From the NCBI GenBank assembly GCA_002482645.1, contig DLGJ01000005.1, forward strand, positions 146,730 to 210,729: DNA of 64,000 nt. The letters run 5' to 3'. The stretch's first letter is position 1. Each line of letters opens with the position of its first letter. Below, piece after piece: positions 52,428 through 60,847 of the stretch. Made by a program: the position numbers and the translations under genes. The notes beneath the pieces were generated by a model. The model did not search any database, had not been told where the DNA came from, and worked only from the letters and a program-made list of their open reading frames with translations. This DNA comes from Hyphomicrobiaceae bacterium UBA7697. GTDB lineage: Bacteria > Pseudomonadota > Alphaproteobacteria > Rhizobiales > Methyloligellaceae.

Positions 52428-54941
52428 ATGCGGATCCGGGACATGCGTAAGTCGGTCTTGGCGTTGGGGATTGCGGTTGCGATTTGGCCAACCGCGGCGG
52501 CCGCGCAGGTCGTAACCGGAACGCCTGGCTCGCCGACCGCGACCACGACGCTCGACGGACGTTACCTTCCCAATCCGCCCGCGCCGTTCGGCGGCCGGAT
52601 CAATCTGAATGCCGACCAGTCGACGCCATATTGGCCGCCGCGCGTGATGCCGCCCAAGGGTGCGCCGAACATCCTGCTCATCATGACCGACGATGTGGGC
52701 TTCGCCGCACCGAGCACGTTCGGCGGCGTGATCCCCACGCCCGCGCTCGACCGCATCGCCAATGCCGGGCTGCGCTACACGAACTTTCATTCGACGTCGC
52801 TGTGCTCGCCGACGCGCGCGGCGCTGATCACCGGGCGCAATCATCATGCCGTCGGGTTCGGGGTCATCACCGAGCAGTCCACCGGCTTTCCCGGCTACAA
52901 CAGCATCATCGGACCCGAGAACGCGACGATCGGCCGGATACTGCTCGACAACGGCTACCGTACGTCGTGGTTCGGCAAGGATCACAACACCCCGGATTGG
53001 GTGGCGAGCCAGGCAGGGCCCTTCAATCAATGGCCGACCGGCATGGGCTTTGAGTATTTCTACGGCTTTGTCGGCGGCGACACGAGCCAGTGGCAGCCCA
53101 ACCTGTTCCGCAACACCACGGCCATCTATCCGTATGTGGACAATCCGACATGGAACCTCACGACGGCCATGGCCGACGACGCCATTCACTGGCTCAATCA
53201 ACTGAACGACATCGATCCGTCCATGCCGTTCTTCCTGCATTACGTTCCGGGCGGTACCCACGCGCCCCATCACCCGACGCCCGAATGGATCGAGAAGATC
53301 TCGGACATGCATCTGTTCGACGATGGCTGGAACAAGCTGCGCGAGACGATCTTCGCCAATCAGAAGAAGCTCGGCGTCATACCGCAGGATGCGCAGTTGA
53401 CGCCCTGGCCCGACAAGCTGCTGCGGAAGTGGGAGACGCTCTCCGACGAGGAGAAGAAGCTCTACATCCGCCAGGCGAATGTCTATGCCGCGTATCTAGC
53501 GTATACGGATCATGAGATCGGCCGCGTGATCCAGGCGGTCGAAGACATGGGCAAGCTCGACGACACGCTGATTATCTATATCAGCGGCGATAACGGCTCG
53601 AGCGCCGAAGGCTCGCCGAACGGTACGCCCAGCGAAGTGCTGCAGTTCAACGGCGTCGAGCTTCCGGTCGAGAAGCAGATGAAGTGGTACGACGCATGGG
53701 GCACCGACCGGACCTATCCGCATATGGCCGTCGCCTGGACCTGGGCCTTCGATACCCCGTTCAAATGGACCAAGCAGATCCCGGCCTATTTCGGCGGGAC
53801 GCGGCAGGGCATGGCGGTGTCGTGGCCGCGCCACATCACCGATCTCGGCGGTGTGCGCACGCAGTTCTCTCATGTCATCGACATTGTGCCGACACTGCTG
53901 GAGATCACCGGCATTCCGGCGCCCGTCATGGTCGACGGCGTCGCGCAAAAGCCAATGGACGGCGTGAGCCTCGCCTATACGTTCGACAAGGCCAATGCCG
54001 ACGCGCCGTCGCGGCATCACACGCAATATTTCGAGATGATGGGCGTGCGCGGTCTCTATCATGACGGCTGGATGCTGAGCACCGTGCCGCAGCGTGCGCC
54101 CTGGGTCCTGCTCGGGCCGGCGATCACCGATCCCGCCAACGCCTATGAGTGGGAGCTCTACCACGTCGCCGAGGACTGGACGCAGAATCACAACGTCGCG
54201 GACAAATATCCCGAGAAGCTACGCGACATGCAGCAGCGCCTTTGGGCCGAGCTGCAGAAGTACAACGCGCTGCCCCTCGATGCCTCGGTCGCCACGCGCC
54301 TCGTCGCGCCACGTCCCAACGTGACCGCGGGCCGAACCGAATTCACCTATTCGGGCGAGCGCGTGACCGGCATCCCCCATGGCGATGCGCCGAGCGTGCT
54401 CAACACCTCCTACACGATCACGGCCGAGGTCGACATTCCCGAAGGCGGTGCCGAAGGCATGATCCACACCAATGGCGGACGCTTCGGCGGCTACGGCTTC
54501 TACCTCTTGAAGGGAAAGCCGGTGTTTCTCTGGAACCTCCTCGATCTGGAACGCCCGCGCTGGGAAGGCGACGAGGCGCTCGGCCCCGGCAAGCACACGA
54601 TCGCGTTCGACTTCAAGTATGACGGGCTCGGCTTCGGCACGCTCGCCTTCAACGACATGAGCGGCATCGGCAAGGGCGGCACCGGAACGCTGAAGGTGGA
54701 CGGCAAGGTGGTCGCCCAACACCGCATGGAGCGCTCCGTGCCGCTGATCCTGCAATGGGACGAGACCTTCGATATCGGCGCCGACACCGGCACGCCGGTC
54801 GACGACAACGACTACAAGGTTCCGTTCGCGCTCACGGCCAAGCTCGAGAAGCTGACCATTGCCCTCGATCAGCCGAAGCTCACGCCGGAGGACATCGCCA
54901 AGCTGGAACAGGCGAAGAAGGCGGCCGCCGACGCCCAGTAG
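52428..54941 (+). CDS. arylsulfatase, exported (837 aa)
   Basis: A type I sulfatase hydrolyses sulfate esters using a formylglycine made from Cys in CxPxR. This protein has a signal peptide (1-26, ending AAAAQ), the metal/nucleophile region ILLIMTDDVGFA (Asp88-Asp89), CSPTR at 126-130, GRNHHAVGFG, FHYVPGGTHAPHHPT and DNGSSAEG for the second Asp-Asn metal site. The sulfatase domain ends near residue 600. A C-terminal beta-rich domain of about 230 residues (TYSGERVTGIPHGDAPS, VDIPEGGAEGMI, GLGFGTLAF) makes it longer than common arylsulfatases. A periplasmic location is expected. A BASS transporter gene follows. Confidence 0.92.
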   Translation: MRIRDMRKSVLALGIAVAIWPTAAAAQVVTGTPGSPTATTTLDGRYLPNPPAPFGGRINLNADQSTPYWPPRVMPPKGAPNILLIMTDDVGFAAPSTFGGVIPTPALDRIANAGLRYTNFHSTSLCSPTRAALITGRNHHAVGFGVITEQSTGFPGYNSIIGPENATIGRILLDNGYRTSWFGKDHNTPDWVASQAGPFNQWPTGMGFEYFYGFVGGDTSQWQPNLFRNTTAIYPYVDNPTWNLTTAMADDAIHWLNQLNDIDPSMPFFLHYVPGGTHAPHHPTPEWIEKISDMHLFDDGWNKLRETIFANQKKLGVIPQDAQLTPWPDKLLRKWETLSDEEKKLYIRQANVYAAYLAYTDHEIGRVIQAVEDMGKLDDTLIIYISGDNGSSAEGSPNGTPSEVLQFNGVELPVEKQMKWYDAWGTDRTYPHMAVAWTWAFDTPFKWTKQIPAYFGGTRQGMAVSWPRHITDLGGVRTQFSHVIDIVPTLLEITGIPAPVMVDGVAQKPMDGVSLAYTFDKANADAPSRHHTQYFEMMGVRGLYHDGWMLSTVPQRAPWVLLGPAITDPANAYEWELYHVAEDWTQNHNVADKYPEKLRDMQQRLWAELQKYNALPLDASVATRLVAPRPNVTAGRTEFTYSGERVTGIPHGDAPSVLNTSYTITAEVDIPEGGAEGMIHTNGGRFGGYGFYLLKGKPVFLWNLLDLERPRWEGDEALGPGKHTIAFDFKYDGLGFGTLAFNDMSGIGKGGTGTLKVDGKVVAQHRMERSVPLILQWDETFDIGADTGTPVDDNDYKVPFALTAKLEKLTIALDQPKLTPEDIAKLEQAKKAAADAQ

Positions 54942-55057
54942 GGCAAGACGAAGGGGCCGCGCGGAGAGGCGCGGCGATAGGCGCCACCAGCGGTTCGAAC
55001 CCGTGTCGGACCGGAGCCTATCCTGGCGCCACCGTCTCTGCTAAGGCTGCGCCCGCA

Positions 55058-56038
55058 ATGTTCGGCCAATCCTTTTGGTTCTTCTCGAATTTCGGCGAAT
55101 TCGAACGCGGCCTCTCGGCGGCGATGGTCACCCTGTCGATGCTCGGCATGGGGGCGACGCTGACGGTGCGCGATTTCGCGACCACGCTGTTTGCCTGGAA
55201 GGGACTTGCCGTGGGCATGGCCGCGCAGTTGCTCCTGGTCCCGGCCTGGGCGGGGCTCGTCATGTTCGCGCTCAGCCTGTTTCCCGACGGCTTCGGCGGT
55301 TTGTCGGTGGCCGGCGCGGTTGGCATCGCCACGGGACTCGCCCTGATCGCCGCCATGCCCGGCGGCTCGGCTTCGAACCTTCTGACGTTTCTGGGCAATG
55401 GGAACGTCGCCCTATCCGTCTCGTTGACGGCCATCACGACATTCGCGTGCCTCCTCGCCACCCCGGTCGTCCTGGCCTCGCTGGTGACGGTGCAGGTGCC
55501 CGGCGAGATCGACATCGACAAGTCCCGGATCATGTTGGATATCGGCTTGTTCCTGATTGCGCCGCTCCTCGCCGGAATGGTGGTCCACGCCTGCACGAAC
55601 GACCGCCAGCGGGTCATCTTCGTCAAGTTCATGGTCCGCGCCAGTCTCGGCTTGCTCGCCCTCATCATCGTCGGCTCGCTGGGCGCGGGACGGTTGAAAT
55701 TCGCCGCCTATGGTTGGCTGGGACCGGCCGCCGTCATCGTGTTTTGCATTGGCGCCGTCGTGCTGGCACGTCTGTTCGCCCATGTGTGTGGCACCGTGGA
55801 GCGGGACACCTTCGCGATCGTCATCGAGGTTGCCGTCAAGAACGGGCTGCTGGCGCTGCTGGTCCTGACCTCGATGTTCCCGAACCATATGCTGGCCGAG
55901 GCCGGGCCCGACGCTTATTTGATCGCCGCGGCGCGCGACGGCTGCATGTTCGTGGTGCTGTTCTTCAGCGGCGTGGCCCTGGCCACGGGTATCGTCGCGG
56001 CGCTTCGCTCGCGCAGACTCCTGGCGCCTCGCGGTTAG
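55058..56038 (+). CDS. bile acid:sodium symporter family (BASS) transporter
   Basis: A 326-residue membrane protein with about ten helices. It has the BASS signatures: MLGMGATLTVRDF near the start, a Gly/Ser-rich unwound segment ALIAAMPGGSASNLLTFLGNGNVALS, and VEVAVKNGLLALLVL. Family members move organic anions (bile salts, pyruvate, pantoate) with sodium. The substrate is unknown here, but the position 116 bases downstream of an exported arylsulfatase suggests uptake of the organic product of desulfation. The ATG at 55058 is the first that gives the normal N-terminus. Confidence 0.88.
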   Translation: MFGQSFWFFSNFGEFERGLSAAMVTLSMLGMGATLTVRDFATTLFAWKGLAVGMAAQLLLVPAWAGLVMFALSLFPDGFGGLSVAGAVGIATGLALIAAMPGGSASNLLTFLGNGNVALSVSLTAITTFACLLATPVVLASLVTVQVPGEIDIDKSRIMLDIGLFLIAPLLAGMVVHACTNDRQRVIFVKFMVRASLGLLALIIVGSLGAGRLKFAAYGWLGPAAVIVFCIGAVVLARLFAHVCGTVERDTFAIVIEVAVKNGLLALLVLTSMFPNHMLAEAGPDAYLIAAARDGCMFVVLFFSGVALATGIVAALRSRRLLAPRG

Positions 56039-56216
56039 GTCGAGGGAGCATACGGATTGTTCGGGAAGGTTTGGAGCGGCGGCAAAGGCGGCGTGGCAAT
56101 CCGCACGCGGCATTTCGGCTTCCGGGCTTGGCCGGATCGGTAGTAACGTCGCGGTCACGAGGGAACGAGCGCGTATCGGCGAGAGCTTTCCACCTCCGGG
56201 CCCCGAGGCGATCGAA

Positions 56217-56906
56217 ATGCGTCAGAGCTGGACCGATCTTCACGAGCGTTGGCGGGATCCGCTTCTCACGGTTTTGACCATATTGCTGGCGCTTCTGATG
56301 TTCGTTCTCGCGCCCTTGCGGGCAGAGAAGATTCCGGGCGCTCAGGAAGTCGGCTTTGCGCTGGTCGCGTTGGTGACGGGCGCGGTGTTGATTCTCTCGG
56401 GAAAGCGGTTCGCAATTTGGGCGCTGCTGGCAGCGATTCTATTGGCTGCTATCGCCGCGATCCACCGGCTCTATCAACCGTCGATTTTGGATGTCTATCT
56501 CGACGCCAGCGCATGGCTCTTGATCAGCCTGGCGCTCATCCTCGAAGTCGGACGCGCCGTTTTCGGTCCAGGACGAGTGACCTATCATCGCGTGATCGGT
56601 GCGGTGCTCCTCTATCTCGCCATCGGTCTGGCCTTCGCCGCGCTGTTCGCGTTTATCGGCGCCGCCTCCGACTCCGCGTTCTCGGGCTTCGTCGTCAAGG
56701 ACAGCACCAGCCTCGCGGATGTCATGATCTATTTCAGCTTCGGGGCGCTGACCGGAATTGGCTCCGGCGATATCACAGCGTTGCATCCCGCGGCCCGCAG
56801 TCTCGTCCTCGTCGAAGCCATGATCGGACAACTCTATCCCGCGACTTTGCTGGCACGGATCGTGACGCTCGAGGTCGAAGACAGAGGGCGTCCGCCCGGG
56901 ACCTAG
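56217..56906 (+). CDS. two-TM ion-channel-domain protein with atypical filter
   Basis: A 229-residue membrane protein with about six helices. The C-terminal part is a pore module of the bacterial K+ channel type: helix, pore region, helix (about 165-215). The filter reads TGIGSGD (residues 179-185) instead of the canonical TTVGYGD, so the Tyr and the second Thr are lost. The context LTGIGSGDITALHPAARSLVLVEAMIGQLYPATLLARIV otherwise matches that family well. Potassium selectivity is doubtful. The ATG has GAGG about eight bases upstream. Confidence 0.8.
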   Translation: MRQSWTDLHERWRDPLLTVLTILLALLMFVLAPLRAEKIPGAQEVGFALVALVTGAVLILSGKRFAIWALLAAILLAAIAAIHRLYQPSILDVYLDASAWLLISLALILEVGRAVFGPGRVTYHRVIGAVLLYLAIGLAFAALFAFIGAASDSAFSGFVVKDSTSLADVMIYFSFGALTGIGSGDITALHPAARSLVLVEAMIGQLYPATLLARIVTLEVEDRGRPPGT

Positions 56907-57155
56907 GCGCCGGCTGTGTCTGAAGGCATTTGACCGAACGCGGCGGCGCTTTGCAGCACACCTGTGAGCCTTTGCTTCCGATTGAGCTGGACCTGGCCGG
57001 GGACGCGATGCGGACGTTGCAAGATTCGAATAGCGAAGAGTTCGGCATTGTGAGAGCGTCCAGGGGAGGTTCGCCCGGGTGTCGGTTCCTGCCGCTTATG
57101 CTATCCACACGGTCCACGATTTCGCCGGGCGTCATGGTTCAATCGGGAACTCAAA

Positions 57156-58766
57156 ATGCGTCACACAAGCCTTGCCACCTGCGCCGCCTTTGCGCTTCTG
57201 CTCTCTTCCGCCCAGCTCGGCCAAGCGCTGGCAGAGGTGCCTCGGTCGATCACCACACCCGACACTGTCGAGACGAGTATCGGCACACTCCAATTCAAGG
57301 ACGGCGCACCGAGCGCGGAAACGGCTGCCGCGGTATACGACAATCTCGATTTCACTTACGCGTTCCGCGCCTTCACCGACACCTTCAAGGGCGTCAGCAT
57401 TCAGGCGGTACTCGAAGGCTTCGAGGCGGCGGGGATCAAGGACAACGAGATCCTTCTGTTCTCGGAGCTCATGGATTCCAATTCGCTGTTCCTGACGGCC
57501 AATGCGGATACGGTTTATTATCTCGGCTTCGTCGACCTCTCGGACGGACCGATGGTCGTGGAAACGCCCCCCGGCGCGCTCGGCACGTTCGACGACATGT
57601 GGTTCCGCTGGATCATCGACTTCGGCCGGCCGGGGCCGGATCGCGGCGAAGGCGGTAAATATCTGCTCGTGGGGCCGGACTACGACGGCTACCTGCCTGA
57701 AGACGGCTTCTATGTCGCGCACGCCAAAACGAACCGGGCTGTCATTCTCGGCCGCTCCTTCCTGACCAAGGACGACCCGGCGCCCACCGTCAAAGTCATC
57801 AAGGATAACCTGAAGATCTATCCCTTTGCGCCCGGCGGCGCCGGCCTGTCCATCGCCCGCTACCTCGAGGGCGGCGTTCAACTCGGCCGGAACGCCGAGC
57901 CCAAGACGCCGGTCTTCCACGAGGGTACCGGGCTGTCCATCAACACCGTCCCGCCGAACGATTTCAGCTATTACGAGATGCTGAACCGCCTCGTGCAGAG
58001 CGAACCCGCGGCGGTGCTCGACCCCGAACTCATGGGTCCGATCGCCGCCATCGGCATCAAGAAGGGGCAGGACTTCGCTCCGGACGGCAGGATGAAGAAG
58101 ATCCTGACGGACGCGGTGGCCGTCGCCAACGCCACCGGCCGCACCCTCGGCTTCGCGCCGCGCGATCCGGACTGGTACTTCTACGAGAATTCGCAGTGGT
58201 GGAACCCGCTTTTCGCCGGCGGATACCTGTTCGAGACGCCTTTGCCCGAGATCACCAAGGACGGCGCGAAGCCGTATCCTCCGACGGGCTACAAGCAGAA
58301 CGACGCCCGGACTTCGTTTTTCTACAATGCCACGGGAATCACGCCGGCCATGGCGATGCGGCTGACCGGCGTCGGATCGCAATATCTGTTCGCGAGCAAG
58401 GACGCGAACGGGGACTTTTTCGACGGCGCGAAGACCTACAAGGTCGTCTTGCCCAAGGACATCCCGGCCGAGGCGTTCTGGTCCTTGACCCTCTACGACA
58501 ATCAGACCCGTTCGATGCTGCAGACGCCGCAGAAATATCCCCGCGCGGGCTCCCAAGCCTATCCCTCTCCCGCCGCCGAGGCGGCCGAGGACGGATCGAC
58601 CACGGTCTGGTTCTCTCCAGAACAGCCCGATGGGGTGGCGCGCGGCAACTGGATCCAAACCGACCCGGATAAGGGCTGGGTCGTCCTCCTGAGGCTTTAC
58701 AGCCCGATGGCGTCGTTCTTCGACAAGAGCTGGCAACCGGGCGGCATCGAATTGGTGACGCGGTAG
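57156..58766 (+). CDS. exported DUF1254/DUF1214 domain protein
   Basis: A 536-residue periplasmic protein with a signal peptide (1-26, ending ALA). It has the DUF1254 N-terminal region (YDNLDFTYAFRAFTDTF, NADTVYYLGFVDLSDGPMVVE) and the DUF1214 C-terminal region (FWSLTLYDNQTRSMLQ, YPSPAAEAAEDGSTTVWFSPEQPDG). The biochemical function is unknown, although such proteins recur in catabolic and accessory loci. Upstream is a 249-base gap with no gene. Confidence 0.9.
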   Translation: MRHTSLATCAAFALLLSSAQLGQALAEVPRSITTPDTVETSIGTLQFKDGAPSAETAAAVYDNLDFTYAFRAFTDTFKGVSIQAVLEGFEAAGIKDNEILLFSELMDSNSLFLTANADTVYYLGFVDLSDGPMVVETPPGALGTFDDMWFRWIIDFGRPGPDRGEGGKYLLVGPDYDGYLPEDGFYVAHAKTNRAVILGRSFLTKDDPAPTVKVIKDNLKIYPFAPGGAGLSIARYLEGGVQLGRNAEPKTPVFHEGTGLSINTVPPNDFSYYEMLNRLVQSEPAAVLDPELMGPIAAIGIKKGQDFAPDGRMKKILTDAVAVANATGRTLGFAPRDPDWYFYENSQWWNPLFAGGYLFETPLPEITKDGAKPYPPTGYKQNDARTSFFYNATGITPAMAMRLTGVGSQYLFASKDANGDFFDGAKTYKVVLPKDIPAEAFWSLTLYDNQTRSMLQTPQKYPRAGSQAYPSPAAEAAEDGSTTVWFSPEQPDGVARGNWIQTDPDKGWVVLLRLYSPMASFFDKSWQPGGIELVTR

Positions 58767-59097
58767 CGGCCGAGGACCTTCGCTGTTGATGCCGGGCGCG
58801 ATCGGTCCAGATCGATCCACGGCGTGCCGGAACCGGCCGCACCGGCAGGCTCCGGCGCGACGGCAAATACCCGCGTTTGATAACCGCCGGAGTCCGCTTG
58901 CGTCGCCCGGGCGCCTCTACCAAAGTAACGCACGTGCGAAAGGAACATCGGCCGCGGACGGTTCGACGCTGCCAAGGCAGCAACGGGCCTCTTGGCATGC
59001 AGCAATGCGCCTCTTGGCCTGGACGGTAAGTTTTGCGAGCATACGGCGCGAAGGGCCTCTATGCGGGGTATATCGCTTTCATGGGGAGGGACGGCGA
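58767..59097. other. 331-base gap before the zinc-ribbon protein
   Basis: No gene is supported. The gap contains a perfect 14-base palindrome (GCTGCCAAGGCAGC, near 58967-58980) and two copies of GCCTCTTGGC just after it; a third copy lies inside the next gene. The ribosome-binding site of the next gene (GGGGAGGG) is at 59082-59089. Confidence 0.35.
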
Positions 59098-59637
59098 ATG
59101 ACCTCTTGTAGAGCCTGCGGCGCGCCTCTTGGCGCAGACGATAAATTCTGTAGCGCGTGCGGCACGGAAGTCGACGCCTCGCTGGAGGTGACGGAGGGGT
59201 CGCTGCCGGCGGCCGGCCAGCCGAACCTGTTCAGGGACGCCATTGTCTTTTTCGTTCTTGCGGCCGCGAGCACCCTGATAGCGGACTTCATCGAGGTTCA
59301 ACTGGCCCTGAGAGCGACATGGGACATTACGTCCACACCGGCCCTCTACCTTGTCTATGGGCTGCTGGCGATGGGCGCTTTCGTCATTCTCTACATCCTT
59401 TGGGGGCGCATTTTTGGAGGCGGGAAATCGGCCTATTCCGGCCGGGCCTTGGCCGTTCAGGTGATTTGTCTTGGTCTTGGCATGGCGATCCTGTTCTACG
59501 GCCCGATCACCGACGCGCTCTATGAGTGGACCGATCCGGAAGGCCCGCTCTGGTATCAGTTCGACCTCCTGAATGCCTTGCTCTCCACGTTGCTCTATGC
59601 GGTGTATCTTGCTGTCACCGGGCGGCGGGCGAGTTGA
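59098..59637 (+). CDS. zinc-ribbon membrane protein
   Basis: A 179-residue protein that opens with a zinc ribbon (CRACGAPLGADDKFCSACG, residues 4-22) and continues with four predicted membrane helices. Examples are AIVFFVLAAASTLIADFI, ALYLVYGLLAMGAFVILYIL, QVICLGLGMAILFYG and LLNALLSTLLYAVYLAV. It resembles zinc-ribbon domain proteins of unknown function. The ATG at 59098 has GGAGGG upstream. It is probably transcribed alone. Confidence 0.75.
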   Translation: MTSCRACGAPLGADDKFCSACGTEVDASLEVTEGSLPAAGQPNLFRDAIVFFVLAAASTLIADFIEVQLALRATWDITSTPALYLVYGLLAMGAFVILYILWGRIFGGGKSAYSGRALAVQVICLGLGMAILFYGPITDALYEWTDPEGPLWYQFDLLNALLSTLLYAVYLAVTGRRAS

Positions 59638-59824
59638 CGGCCTATCGCCAAACGCAACGCGCCGTTCGGCTCTGACGGCCGGCGGTCTGCAGTTCACGTC
59701 CTTTGGGGGCGAGGGAAGGCCGAGGCGTTCGTTTGCAAGCCCGCCGGTTGACCCGCTACGATAGACGCATCGTCGTCCGGTTTGAGGCGCCAACGGACAT
59801 TTGAGCCCACGCTTACCACACGCC

Positions 59825-60553
59825 CTACCGTCCCTGCCCAAACCGCAAATTCATGCCCGCGCGGACGACGTTCGCGGTGTCTTCGATGTCCACGAAAGCC
59901 GCCGGCAGGAAGCTGTATTGGGGATCGAGCGCGATGCGTTCGGTGCCGAAGTCGTAATAGGCGTATTCGACGAACACCGAGAGGTGGTGCGAGAACGCGT
60001 ATTCGCCGCCGCCGCCGATCGTCCAGCCCGCGCGCGTATCCGTGGCGCGGTAGGCGGTGCCGATCTGCGTGGTTGCCGCGCTATACGAGACGCGCTCCCA
60101 GGCGGCACCGCCCTCCGCATAGAGGAGCAGCTCGCCGAACGCGTAGCCGAGCCGTCCCGTGAGCGACCCGAGCCCGTCCGTCTCGCTGTGATAGAACACG
60201 CCCGTCTCGTGGGTTGAGGCGTGCGTGCCGCTCGCGCCGGTCCAGCCGTAGCCGCCGCCGATCCCGGCCACCACGCCATTGCCGAGTTGAACGTCGCAGC
60301 CCGCCTGCACGCCGCCGATGAAACCTTCGATGCCGTGCCCGCCGAGCGAAACGCCCCGATACGCGCCGCCTTGCGTCTGGGGAATCCATTTGTCGCTTTG
60401 GCCCCAGGTCCCGCCGGCGTGACCGCCCGCGTAGCAGCCGGTCCATTGTGTGGCCTGTGGCGCGGTCTCTGCGGCTTCGGCGAGCCTACCGCCCGCGAAG
60501 CCCGGCCCCGCGAGTGCGATTAAGATTACGACGGCAAGACCGAATATCCGCAT
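59825..60553 (-). CDS. outer-membrane beta-barrel protein (Omp25/31-like)
   Basis: A 242-residue exported protein: signal peptide (MRIFGLAVVILIALAGPGFAGG), then a barrel of alternating strands typical of the Omp25/Omp31 porin-like family. Markers are WTGCYAGGHAGGTWG, YGWTGASGT, GRLGYAFGELLLYAEGGAAWERV, WTIGGGGEYAF and HHLSVFVEYAYYDFG, with a C-terminal NLRFG strand. The role is probably structural or porin-like in the outer membrane. The frame continues upstream to 60736, but that part is a translated intergenic repeat, so 60553 is the start. Confidence 0.88.
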   Translation of the reverse strand: MRIFGLAVVILIALAGPGFAGGRLAEAAETAPQATQWTGCYAGGHAGGTWGQSDKWIPQTQGGAYRGVSLGGHGIEGFIGGVQAGCDVQLGNGVVAGIGGGYGWTGASGTHASTHETGVFYHSETDGLGSLTGRLGYAFGELLLYAEGGAAWERVSYSAATTQIGTAYRATDTRAGWTIGGGGEYAFSHHLSVFVEYAYYDFGTERIALDPQYSFLPAAFVDIEDTANVVRAGMNLRFGQGR

Positions 60554-60647
60554 CGCTTTGCCCCCCGGCGATGAGGGATCACTATAGCCCCAGCCGCGCG
60601 GCGTGCCAAAGGCCGGCGCCCGTCCCGACGGCCGGCGACACGTCCGA

Positions 60648-60739
60648 TCATGGTCATGCCCGGACTTGATCCGGGCATCCACGAGACGGCGCCAGCCATG
60701 CTCAAAGACGTGGATGGCCGGGACAAGCCCGGCCATGAC
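60648..60739. repeat. palindromic intergenic repeat of Hyphomicrobiales
   Basis: Two hairpins lie in tandem: TGCCCGG acttgat CCGGGCA (60657-60677) and ATGGCCGGG acaag CCCGGCCAT (60714-60736). Translated on the minus strand the element gives the well-known MAGLVPAIHVF...VDARIKSGHD pseudo-peptide seen between genes in many Hyphomicrobiales genomes. It lies near the right edge of the accessory block. Confidence 0.85.
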
Positions 60740-60780
60740 GAACGACGGCGACCCATGGGCCCCGGCGCGGCGCCCCCAAC

Positions 60781-60809
60781 AAAAAGGCCGGGCGCGATGC
60801 CCGGCCTTT
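60781..60809 (-). terminator. Rho-independent terminator of ahcY
   Basis: AAAGGCCGGGC and GCCCGGCCTTT (60783-60793, 60799-60809) form a perfect 11-bp stem around a five-base loop; five As at 60781-60785 give the T-run on the minus strand. It lies 40 bases after the ahcY stop. The plus side (TTTCTTGTCTT) is also T-rich, so it may work in both directions. Confidence 0.88.
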
Positions 60810-60847
60810 CTTGTCTTCGCAATACGGCGCCGCCGTGCCGTTCGCGC

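Noticed and set aside
54985..55020. tRNA-like GGTTCGAACCC sequence
   Set aside because: No acceptor, D or anticodon stems can be built around it.
60554..60736. N-terminal extension of the outer-membrane protein
   Set aside because: It translates a known intergenic palindromic repeat; the signal peptide starts at 60553.
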